Shown here: positions 1 to 6,767 of the stretch, in pieces
Layout: each line of letters starts with the position of its first letter
Numbering within the stretch: the stretch's first letter is position 1
DNA from: an uncultured Selenomonadaceae bacterium
GTDB taxonomy: Bacteria; Bacillota; Negativicutes; Selenomonadales; Selenomonadaceae
Assembly: GCA_910579115.1 (NCBI GenBank)
Contig: CAJTSO010000054.1
Coordinates: 1,201-11,798 of the forward strand
DNA: 10,598 nucleotides
Direction: 5' to 3'
Position numbers and translations under genes: made by a program
Notes under the pieces: model-generated
The model's input: the letters and a program-made list of their open reading frames with translations, nothing else
Database searches by the model: none
What the model was told of the DNA's origin: nothing

Positions 1-138
1 ATCATTCAACTCGCTGATGCGTTCCTCCGCCAGTGTTCCCCAGGCGCCACAGCCGGGACAGCGTCCAAGCCATTTTGAGGTATCATAGCCACAGTCCTGA
101 CAGACATAGCGAGTCTTAATTGTTTGCTTCTTCTCCAA
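1..138 (-). CDS. radA: DNA repair protein RadA, N-terminal fragment (runs off the window)
   Basis: This is the first 46 codons of RadA (Sms), a RecA-like DNA helicase that promotes branch migration during homologous recombination. Only the N-terminal zinc finger is present: C13-x2-C16 and C27-x2-C30, with the family pattern Y-x-C-Q-x-C-G and K-W-L-G-R-C-P-G-C-G. The Walker A and Lon-like domains lie outside the window. The frame has a TGA two codons upstream of 138, so no ATG is available. I chose the TTG at 138-136 because AGGTG (150-146) precedes it at 7 bases and because it gives the usual short lead before the first Cys. The gene overlaps the 3' end of clpC by 23 bases, which suggests translational coupling. 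radA is the usual last gene of the ctsR operon. Identity is secure; the start is likely but not proven. Confidence 0.93.
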   Translation of the reverse strand, partial: MEKKQTIKTRYVCQDCGYDTSKWLGRCPGCGAWGTLAEERISELND

Positions 139-2674
139 TTCCTGTCACCTGCTCTGCCTCTGCCATAGTCTCCTCCCTTGAAAAGATCAGCTTTCCTTCA
201 TTTGCCTTATCGACGTCTACGACAATCGTGTCCCCAGGAGTGAATTTACCGGCCAGAAGCTTCTCGGCCAAATCATTCTCAATCAGACGCTGGATTGCCC
301 GTTTCAAGGGCCGGGCCCCATTCTTGAAATCGCTTCCCTTTGCAATGATCAAATCCCTGGCCTCCGCTGACAGATTCAGCTTCAGCTTTCTCTCCGCCAG
401 GCGATCCATCAGACTATTCAACTGAATATCTATAATGGCGGATATTTCTTCTTTCCCTAAAGGATTGAACACTATCATTTCATCAATGCGGTTCAAAAAT
501 TCCGGTTTGAAGCTCTTTTTAGCTTCACCCATCACTTTTTTCCTGATATCCTTTGCCCTGTCCTCCTTGCTTTCTTCTCCCAACGCAAAGCCCATTTTAG
601 GCATTTCCGGCTTCAGCATTGAGGAACCGATGTTGGAGGTCATGATGATAACGGTGTTCCTAAAATCAATGGTACGCCCCTGACTATCGGTCAAACGGCC
701 ATCCTCAAGTACCTGAAGCAGCAGGTTGAAAACATCGGGATGGGCCTTCTCCACCTCATCCATGAGTATGACCGAATAGGGCTTGCGGCGAACCATATCG
801 GTGAGCATTCCGCCCTCTTCGTATCCAACATAGCCCGGAGGCGCACCCACGAGACGGGAAACGGTAAATTTCTCCATATATTCGGACATATCGAACCGGA
901 CAATGGCCTCCTCGCTGCCGAACATCACCTCAGCCAGCGCTTTCGCCAGCTCCGTTTTACCTACGCCGGTGCTTCCCATAAACATAAACGAACCGATTGG
1001 ACGCTTCGGGTCTTTCAGACCGGTACGGGCTCTGCGGATAGCCCGGGCTACACCGGAAACAGCCTCCTGCTGGCCAATTACCCTCCTGGCCAATACCTCT
1101 TCCAGTTTCAGCAAGCGCTCTGATTCAGTTGCTGCCAGCTCCTGCACAGGAATGCCTGTCCACTGGGCTGTCACCTGAGCAATGTCGTCAGCGGTAACAA
1201 TGACATCGGCTTTTTCCTTTGATTTCAATTGACGGTGAACAGCGGCAATCTGCTCCTTTAGTTTATTTTCCTCGTCCCTAAGGCTCGCTGCTTTTTCATA
1301 ATCCTGTACAGCAATCGCTGACTGTTTTTCCTTTTCGACTTCTTCCTGCTGCTTTTCAAGCTCCTTCAAGCTGTCCGGCTGTGTAACCTGACTAAGCCGC
1401 ACCTTGGATGCCGCCTCATCTATAAGGTCAATTGCTTTGTCTGGCAGGAAACGGTCTGTAATGTACCGCTTAGAGAGATGTACAGCTGCCTCTATCGCCG
1501 ACGGCCTGATTTCCGCCCGATGAAATTCCTCATATACAGGGCGCAATCCCTGAAGAATGGTTATCGCCTCATCCTCCTCAGGCTCCTCAATATTAACGGT
1601 CTGAAAGCGGCGTTCCAGAGCGGCGTCCTTATCCAGACGCTTTTTGTACTCCCTTGGCGTAGTGGCTCCGATTATCTGAAGTTCGCCCCGGGATAAAGCC
1701 GGCTTCAAAATATTTGCCGCATCCAGCGAGCCTTCAGACGCACCAGTACCGATAAGGGTATGAATCTCATCAATAAAGAGAATAATATTTCCCGCATTGA
1801 TTATCTCGTCAATGAGGGTTTTCAGCCTTTCCTCAAATTCTCCCCGATACTTGGTACCGGCAATCACCGAGGCCATATTCAGGCTGATAACCTTCTTCCC
1901 GCTTAGCATAAAGGGAACATCACCGCTGACGATGCGGGCTGCCAGGCCCTCCGCCACCGCTGTTTTTCCGACACCCGGTTCTCCCAGAAGAATTGGATTA
2001 TTCTTCGTGCGGCGGGAAAGAATCTGGATAATTCGGCGAATTTCCTTATCCCTTCCTACAACCGGATCTATATTGCCTTTCTCTGCCTGCTCGTTAAGAT
2101 TTCTGCCGAATCTGTCCACATAGGGAGTTGCGGCATCACGACCACGCCTATGACCTTTAATCCTTCCCTGCCTGCCTTCGTCTTCATCATCAGAGAAATC
2201 ATCATCCCGAAATTCAAGACCGCCCTCATCAAACAGTTCCCTGTCCTCCTCCCCCGTTCCTCTGTCAAGGATGAAACTAATAGCCCTGCGAACGCTTTTC
2301 AAATCCAGTCCAAAATCATCGAGAACTGCCGCCGCTGGAGTATCATTATCCCGCAGTATACCAAGAAATACATGCTCGGTCCCGACATAATCCTGTCCCA
2401 TCTCACGGGCCTCGCTGATTGCCGCTTTCATAATGCGCTGGGCATCCGAACCAGCCCTGTTTCCCGGTCTGCGTTTACCGTCGTCTTCAATGCTGCTCAA
2501 TTCTCCCGCAATTTGGGTTCTATCTATATTCAGCAGGGTCAGAACCCGATTGGCCAGATTTTTCTTCTCGGCCAGTATATTTATCAGCAATTCATTTATA
2601 TTTACATGACCGCTTCGGTAATCGTAAGCGTATCGCAATACCCGGACTACTTCTCCTGTCAATTTAGCTTTCAT
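116..2674 (-). CDS. clpC: ATP-dependent unfoldase ClpC (AAA+ Hsp100)
   Basis: ClpC is a hexameric Hsp100 unfoldase that feeds substrates, including phospho-arginine-marked proteins, to ClpP in the cytoplasm. The 852 residues contain an N-domain of two repeats (about 1-138), D1 with Walker A GEPGVGKT (231-238) and Walker B D302-E303, a coiled M-domain with a UVR-like segment (about 435-485), and D2 with Walker A GSTGVGKT (567-574) and Walker B D639-E640. M694-G-F696 matches the ClpP-docking xGF loop. The start is the ATG at 2674, preceded by GGGAG at 6 bases. The open frame continues upstream to 2842, but that part lies over mcsB in another frame and resembles nothing. The start overlaps the mcsB end by 11 bases. 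Two oddities: the first N-domain repeat lacks the GTEH present in the second (98-101), and a strongly acidic linker (142-167) separates the N-domain from D1. Confidence 0.97.
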   Translation of the reverse strand: MKAKLTGEVVRVLRYAYDYRSGHVNINELLINILAEKKNLANRVLTLLNIDRTQIAGELSSIEDDGKRRPGNRAGSDAQRIMKAAISEAREMGQDYVGTEHVFLGILRDNDTPAAAVLDDFGLDLKSVRRAISFILDRGTGEEDRELFDEGGLEFRDDDFSDDEDEGRQGRIKGHRRGRDAATPYVDRFGRNLNEQAEKGNIDPVVGRDKEIRRIIQILSRRTKNNPILLGEPGVGKTAVAEGLAARIVSGDVPFMLSGKKVISLNMASVIAGTKYRGEFEERLKTLIDEIINAGNIILFIDEIHTLIGTGASEGSLDAANILKPALSRGELQIIGATTPREYKKRLDKDAALERRFQTVNIEEPEEDEAITILQGLRPVYEEFHRAEIRPSAIEAAVHLSKRYITDRFLPDKAIDLIDEAASKVRLSQVTQPDSLKELEKQQEEVEKEKQSAIAVQDYEKAASLRDEENKLKEQIAAVHRQLKSKEKADVIVTADDIAQVTAQWTGIPVQELAATESERLLKLEEVLARRVIGQQEAVSGVARAIRRARTGLKDPKRPIGSFMFMGSTGVGKTELAKALAEVMFGSEEAIVRFDMSEYMEKFTVSRLVGAPPGYVGYEEGGMLTDMVRRKPYSVILMDEVEKAHPDVFNLLLQVLEDGRLTDSQGRTIDFRNTVIIMTSNIGSSMLKPEMPKMGFALGEESKEDRAKDIRKKVMGEAKKSFKPEFLNRIDEMIVFNPLGKEEISAIIDIQLNSLMDRLAERKLKLNLSAEARDLIIAKGSDFKNGARPLKRAIQRLIENDLAEKLLAGKFTPGDTIVVDVDKANEGKLIFSREETMAEAEQVTGIGEEANN

Positions 2675-3761
2675 ACTTTTCTCCCGTCTCCATATAATAG
2701 TCTGTTCCCCTGCCTGCCAGAACAGCCTGCACCAAGTCTGCCCTTGCCTTACACAGCTCTGTCGGGGACATATTCTCATTGTTTCCTGTATATTTAATAT
2801 AAGCAGGCTGGATGGCGATAATAAGCCTTCCCATATCTTCATGAGATACTTCCGTAATGTATCCCAGGTCGATTCCCAATCTTATTTTGCTGATGAATTC
2901 CATTGCTTCATCCCACTCAAGCAGCGAGCCGTATTTCATAATGCCCAGCGCGCGGCGGGCAGAATTTTCAAGCATTGCCCCGCTAAACATTTGGAGCGCT
3001 TTTCTCGCCCTCAGCTCATTATCGGTAATTCCCTGAACAGCACTGACAATATTGTCGATTATTCCCTGCTCACTGAACCCCAAAGTCATCTGATTGGCAA
3101 TAATATAAAGATTTCCCTTGCTCTCGTTTCCCTTGCCGAAGAGCGGACGGACAGACAGTCCCAGCTGTTGGGAAACAGTTGTAATATTCTGCATATTCTG
3201 AGTATAGAAAAGTCCCGGTAAATGAAGAACTGCCGTTGCCCTCAATCCCGTACCCAGATTAGTAGGACAGGACGTGATATAACCCAACTTCTCATCAAAG
3301 GCGATATCCTGACGGACCTCAACGGCATCATCAATGGAAAATGCCCTCTCCAACTGCTTTTCAAGGCAGAGACCTCTTCCCATGCAGTGGATGCGAAGAT
3401 GATCCTCCTCGTTCACCATTACGGCCGCAGTCTCATCTCTATCCATAAATACCGCCCGGCTCTTTGGCTGAACAACCATCTGTCTTCTGATCAGCTGTTT
3501 CTCTATCAGCACCTGCCGTTCAAGGCTGCCCAGCTTTTCAATATCCAGCACATCCAGTCTTTTTTTCAGGACGTTCTCAATATCGCTGAAGGAATCTCCC
3601 GCTTTCATCAGCACAGCTTCCAACTGCTGTGCATTCGCTCTGTTAGGAAAAGGTATGCCGGCAAAATTTCTTGCCAGCCGCACTCTGCTGGCAAGGACAA
3701 CTTCGTTATCAGAATCTCCGACAAGCCAGGTGTTCTCTGTTTTTTTCAGACTGTTGTTCAC
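2664..3761 (-). CDS. mcsB: Protein arginine kinase McsB
   Basis: McsB is a phosphagen-kinase-fold enzyme that phosphorylates arginine on proteins, including CtsR in Bacillus, marking them for ClpC-ClpP. Its 365 residues match the usual length. Visible motifs are the nucleotide-binding S25-R-V-R-L-A-R-N32, N117-E-E-D-H121 with E119 as the likely catalytic Glu, C165-P-T-N-L-G-T-G172 holding the active-site Cys, and the G-x-G-x-E loop ending at E213, the likely second substrate-arginine Glu. Translation starts at a GTG (3761-3759), preceded by GGGGAGGT inside the end of mcsA. Three bases separate it from the mcsA stop, and its own end overlaps clpC by 11 bases. The C-terminal site where Bacillus McsB carries RDxxRA reads LCKARA (336-341), so the allosteric phospho-arginine pocket may be altered. 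The kinase assignment is firm. Confidence 0.97.
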   Translation of the reverse strand: MNNSLKKTENTWLVGDSDNEVVLASRVRLARNFAGIPFPNRANAQQLEAVLMKAGDSFSDIENVLKKRLDVLDIEKLGSLERQVLIEKQLIRRQMVVQPKSRAVFMDRDETAAVMVNEEDHLRIHCMGRGLCLEKQLERAFSIDDAVEVRQDIAFDEKLGYITSCPTNLGTGLRATAVLHLPGLFYTQNMQNITTVSQQLGLSVRPLFGKGNESKGNLYIIANQMTLGFSEQGIIDNIVSAVQGITDNELRARKALQMFSGAMLENSARRALGIMKYGSLLEWDEAMEFISKIRLGIDLGYITEVSHEDMGRLIIAIQPAYIKYTGNNENMSPTELCKARADLVQAVLAGRGTDYYMETGEKYES

Positions 3762-3764
3762 GGC

Positions 3765-4421
3765 TCACACCTCCCCATTGTCCTGTTCCATGGCTCGAAT
3801 CATATCACGATATTCCGCAGCCTTCTCATATTCTTCCGCCGCCACGGCTTCCTTCAGCTTAATACGAAGACTCTCAAGCTGTCGTTTCACCGCCAGCTTA
3901 CCGCCGCTTCTGGCAGGAATTTTACCGCTGTGGCTCCCGGCCCCATGTATTCGCTTCAATACAGGCATCAAATATTTCTTAAAAGTATCATAACAATTAT
4001 CACAGCCCAATTTTCCGGCGTTGGCAAACTCCTGCAAAGTTAGTCCGCAGCGACTGCATTGCATCGAGGGGCTTTGTTCTGCCGGCTGATTACCGGAGGG
4101 ATCTCTATTTTCTCCAATGCTACTGATTGAAAATGCCTTTTCCGAATCAGTAAGTACAGGTTCCTTCTCAGACAAGTTTTCTTCATTCTCAAGTGAATCT
4201 TTACTCTCGATTTTTCGGGAATGGCTTCCGCCGAACACTCCCCGCAAAAAATCATTGACCGTAAAATTTCCCTCAAGACCGCCAATATTATCAAGGCTGG
4301 AAACATCAGCACCCAGCTTGGCAGCGCAGCGCTGACAGAGATTTCTGGCGGATTTTCCCTCGGTGGTAATTTGGACAATGTGAATACTGGCCGGATTCTT
4401 TCCACACTCATCGCACAGCAT
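3765..4421 (-). CDS. mcsA: McsA, zinc-binding activator of McsB / ClpC adaptor
   Basis: McsA binds zinc, activates the McsB kinase and helps regulate CtsR and ClpC. The N-terminal finger is C3-x2-C6 with C29-x2-C32. A second finger is C122-x2-C125 with C140-x2-C143. A UVR motif (about 181-214, with E-E-Y-E-K-A-A-E-Y-R-D) closes the protein and resembles the ClpC M-domain. I chose the ATG at 4421 (218 residues) over the ATG at 4427: AGGAGGT (4434-4428) is 7 bases from the former and abuts the latter, and McsA proteins typically begin M-x-C. The longer form would overlap the ctsR stop as ATGA. Between the fingers, residues 66-118 are hydrophilic, rich in Ser, Glu and Asn, and look disordered. 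This makes the protein longer than the roughly 185 residues I recall for Bacillus McsA. Confidence 0.93.
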   Translation of the reverse strand: MLCDECGKNPASIHIVQITTEGKSARNLCQRCAAKLGADVSSLDNIGGLEGNFTVNDFLRGVFGGSHSRKIESKDSLENEENLSEKEPVLTDSEKAFSISSIGENRDPSGNQPAEQSPSMQCSRCGLTLQEFANAGKLGCDNCYDTFKKYLMPVLKRIHGAGSHSGKIPARSGGKLAVKRQLESLRIKLKEAVAAEEYEKAAEYRDMIRAMEQDNGEV

Positions 4422-4423
4422 TG

Positions 4424-4879
4424 TCATACCTCCTCCCCGTAATGCTCCAAAGTCAAAAATAAGGACTTCAGTAAATGAATCCGGTTCTCCGGATCCATAG
4501 CCTCGTAAGAAGCTGTAACCGAAGCCATGACCAAGGCAGCTTCACGCTTTGATATCATCTGGTGTTGAAGGAGATATCTTACCATGGACTGAACGGTTTC
4601 GTACTGCGGATCATCTTCCAATTTCTCCAGCATTTCTTCGTAGACGATCTCCCGCATGGGAACCTGAGCGATGCGAATAAAACCACCAAGACCGCGGCGG
4701 GACTCCACCGCAAATCCCCTTTTTGGGGTAAAGCGAGTAGACAGGACATAGCTGATTTGTGACGGGGCACAGGATATTTTCTCGGCAATATCGGTGCGGC
4801 GAATCTCAACCTGTCCATTCTGTTCCAAGGCCAAACGTTGAAGAATGTAAGCCTCTATCATATCTGCAATGTTACTCAT
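4424..4879 (-). CDS. ctsR: Transcriptional repressor CtsR
   Basis: CtsR is a dimeric winged-helix repressor of class III heat-shock genes (the clpC operon, and usually clpP and clpE). In Bacillus it is inactivated by heat and then degraded with help from McsB/McsA and ClpC. The 151 residues show the family opening M-S-N-I-A-D-M-I-E, a helix-turn-helix at about 27-48 (A-P-S-Q-I-S-Y-V-L) and a beta-wing R61-R-G-L-G-G-F-I-R-I70, followed by the helical C-terminal dimerisation domain (about 78-150). The start ATG at 4879 is preceded by GAGGT at 7 bases. It is the first gene of the operon, and autoregulation is expected from the AGTCAAA half-sites in its promoter. Unusually, the wing loop reads G-L-G-G where Bacillus has four glycines. 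Confidence 0.97.
   Translation of the reverse strand: MSNIADMIEAYILQRLALEQNGQVEIRRTDIAEKISCAPSQISYVLSTRFTPKRGFAVESRRGLGGFIRIAQVPMREIVYEEMLEKLEDDPQYETVQSMVRYLLQHQMISKREAALVMASVTASYEAMDPENRIHLLKSLFLTLEHYGEEV
4428..4434 (-). promoter_or_regulatory. Shine-Dalgarno that decides the mcsA start
   Basis: AGGAGGT is read on the minus strand. Its last G lies 7 bases from the ATG at 4421 but only 1 base from the ATG at 4427, so it favours the shorter McsA. It lies inside the last codons of ctsR, so the two genes are probably translationally coupled. Confidence 0.8.
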
Positions 4880-4929
4880 AGAAACTACCTCGATTCTAAA
4901 AAACTATAAAAAATTTTCTAAATCTTCTA

Positions 4930-4967
4930 ACTGACTATTTGACTTTATTGTATCTGATTTTTTGACT
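4930..4967 (-). promoter_or_regulatory. Probable CtsR operator: three AGTCARW-type heptamers
   Basis: On the minus strand AGTCAAA occurs at 4967-4961 (inside the promoter spacer) and at 4944-4938 (around the predicted transcription start). A third, imperfect copy, AGTCAGT, lies at 4936-4930. The known CtsR site is a tandem repeat of RGTCAAA with 3 bases between copies, a 10-base step. Here the clear pair has an 8-base step and the first copy lies 23 bases away. The heptamer sequence and the position at the ctsR promoter support autoregulation; the spacing does not match the canonical box. Confidence 0.6.
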
Positions 4968-4975
4968 AATTACAA
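4947..4975 (-). promoter_or_regulatory. Sigma-A-type promoter of the ctsR operon
   Basis: The -35 is TTGTAA (4975-4970) and the -10 is TACAAT (4952-4947, one mismatch from TATAAT), with a 17-base spacer. Transcription would start near 4940, giving an AT-rich leader of about 60 bases before the ctsR ATG. An AGTCAAA heptamer lies in the spacer, so a bound repressor would cover the polymerase site. The -35 begins one base after the T-run of the proS terminator. Confidence 0.7.
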
Positions 4976-4976
4976 G

Positions 4977-5012
4977 AAAAAAATGGAGCCATTCAAAACA
5001 GCTCCATTTTTT
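4977..5012 (-). terminator. Intrinsic terminator after proS
   Basis: A perfect 12-base inverted repeat, AAAAAATGGAGC / GCTCCATTTTTT, surrounds an 11-base loop. On the minus strand it ends in seven T's and starts 7 bases beyond the proS TGA. It separates the isoprenoid/proS transcript from the ctsR operon. A-runs on both sides mean it could in principle also stop plus-strand transcription. Confidence 0.92.
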
Positions 5013-5019
5013 GTGAAAA

Positions 5020-6732
5020 TCAGAGACCCTTCAGAATCTCCATCGCCTTAGCAACGACATCGGCCTTACCGGCCTCAACCGTTTCGCCATTTCTTCTGAC
5101 CTTCAGCTCTATGGTATCGTTTTCTACCGCCTTTGGCCCAACTGTAATCCGAAGAGGATAGCCAATGAGGTCACAATCCTTAAACTTCACTCCGGCCCGT
5201 TCCTTCCGGTCGTCAATTATTACATCAACACCGGCCTTTTTAAGTTCTTCGTAAATTTCTTCTGCCAGTCCCAGCTGCTCAGGTACCTTTGCATTGACCG
5301 GAACAACGACTACCTCGTAGGGGGCTATGCTGCGGGGCCAAATGATACCATCCTTATCATTGCACTGCTCAATGGCTGCGGCCATTGTCCGGGAAACGCC
5401 GATGCCATAGCAGCCCATCATGAGCAGCTGCTCCTTGCCCTGCTCATCAAGATATGTTGCATGAAGCGCCCGGGAATACTTTGTTCCCAAAGTGAAGACC
5501 TGACCGGCCTCAATACCGCGGGTCATGTGAACGGTTCCGCCGCAGCGGGGACAAGGATCCCCATCCTTAATCAGACGGATATCCGTTACAATGATCCCGT
5601 TCTTATCAAAATCACGGGCCGGGTTCACCCCGGTGTAGTGCGTATCCTTTTCATTTGCCCCGCTGACGGCGTTGAACATATTCATTACCGTCGTATCGAC
5701 GATAACCTTTGTTCCCCTCTTGATGCCAATGGGACTCATGAAGCCCGGCATACCACCGGCTTCACGAATTGCATCATCCTCGGCCATATACAGATCGATA
5801 GCCCCAACTGCATTGATGACCTTTACTTCATTTACGTCATGATCTCCCCGGACAAAAGCCAGGACAACCTCGTCCTTCTCAGTTTGGAAAGCCACGGCCT
5901 TAATTGTGCGCTTAATGTCGCACTTCAGGAAATCAACGAGAAGGTCGATGGTATGGGCTTCTGGAGTCGCTACCTTAGTCAAAGGCTGCATTTCCTCCTG
6001 CTCAGGGGTAATGGGAAGCAGCTCGGCTTTTTCATCACTGGCTGCATAATCGCATTTATCGCAGTAGACGATGTTGGACTCACCGGCATCGGCCAAAACG
6101 GTAAACTCGTGGGAATGACCGCCGCCGATGGCCCCGTTATCTGCCTCTACCGGACGGAACTTCAGGCCAATGCGCTCAAAGATGCGCCAGTAGGCATCGT
6201 ACATCTTCTTGTAGGATTCATCCATGCCTGCCTGATCCTTATCAAAGGAGTACAGATCTTTCATTATGAACTCACGGCCGCGCATAAGACCAAAGCGAGG
6301 CCGAATCTCATCGCGATACTTGTTTTGAATTTGATAAAGAAGCAGCGGCAGCTGCTTGTAGGAACGAACCTCATCCCGAATAAGAGTAGTTATCATTTCT
6401 TCATGAGTAGGACCAAGGCAAAAATTTCGGCCATGACGGTCATTCACCCGGAACATCTCGTCGCCGTACACGGACCAGCGACCGGTTTCCTGCCAAATTT
6501 CTGCCGGCTGAACGATAGGCATGGCAATTTCCTGCCCACCGGCGGCATCCATTTCTTCCCGGACGATCTGCATGATTTTTCGCAAGGTGCGCCAAGCCAA
6601 GGGAAGATAGGTATACAACCCACCGGCGGCCTTGCGGATCATACCGGCCCGAAGCATCAGCTTGTGGCTGATCACCTCTGCCTCGGCAGGGGTTTCACGG
6701 AGAGTTGGGGCATAAAGCTTTGATGTTCGCAT
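5020..6732 (-). CDS. proS: Prolyl-tRNA synthetase, bacterial type with editing domain
   Basis: ProS is the cytoplasmic class II synthetase that charges tRNA-Pro with proline. Its 570 residues match the bacterial form, which has an editing (INS) domain inserted between motifs 2 and 3. Class II core features include L-G-P-T-H-E-E (106-112, with T109 and E111), R140 in the motif 2 segment N-K-Y-R-D-E, the R-G-R-E-F-I-M-K-D stretch, and motif 3 in G-C-Y-G-I-G-V-S-R. The INS domain occupies roughly 225-405, flanked by CDKC and CPRC pairs that are usual in this type. A C-terminal anticodon-binding domain starts near 470. The ATG at 6732 follows GAGG at 7 bases. proS lies 35 bases after ispG with no terminator between them, so the two are probably cotranscribed, and it is the last gene before the terminator. 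Confidence 0.97.
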   Translation of the reverse strand: MRTSKLYAPTLRETPAEAEVISHKLMLRAGMIRKAAGGLYTYLPLAWRTLRKIMQIVREEMDAAGGQEIAMPIVQPAEIWQETGRWSVYGDEMFRVNDRHGRNFCLGPTHEEMITTLIRDEVRSYKQLPLLLYQIQNKYRDEIRPRFGLMRGREFIMKDLYSFDKDQAGMDESYKKMYDAYWRIFERIGLKFRPVEADNGAIGGGHSHEFTVLADAGESNIVYCDKCDYAASDEKAELLPITPEQEEMQPLTKVATPEAHTIDLLVDFLKCDIKRTIKAVAFQTEKDEVVLAFVRGDHDVNEVKVINAVGAIDLYMAEDDAIREAGGMPGFMSPIGIKRGTKVIVDTTVMNMFNAVSGANEKDTHYTGVNPARDFDKNGIIVTDIRLIKDGDPCPRCGGTVHMTRGIEAGQVFTLGTKYSRALHATYLDEQGKEQLLMMGCYGIGVSRTMAAAIEQCNDKDGIIWPRSIAPYEVVVVPVNAKVPEQLGLAEEIYEELKKAGVDVIIDDRKERAGVKFKDCDLIGYPLRITVGPKAVENDTIELKVRRNGETVEAGKADVVAKAMEILKGL

Positions 6733-6767
6733 TTATATTCCTCTTTTCGTTTTTATTCAAAATTATA

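Noticed and set aside
2150..2797. A 215-codon plus-strand frame over the clpC 5' end.
   Set aside because: It lies opposite conserved ClpC and McsB coding sequence and shows no coherent protein features.
2675..2842. A 56-codon upstream extension of the clpC frame to an ATG at 2842.
   Set aside because: It overlaps conserved mcsB codons. The ATG at 2674 has a good ribosome binding site and begins a ClpC N-domain.
3222..4043. A 273-codon plus-strand frame across mcsB and mcsA.
   Set aside because: It spans two real genes and their boundary on the other strand, and no family motif is visible.
5461..6723. A 420-codon open frame on the plus strand, antisense to proS.
   Set aside because: It mirrors the codons of a full, well-conserved ProS. 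It shows no recognisable domain, and long antisense frames of this kind are usual over conserved genes.
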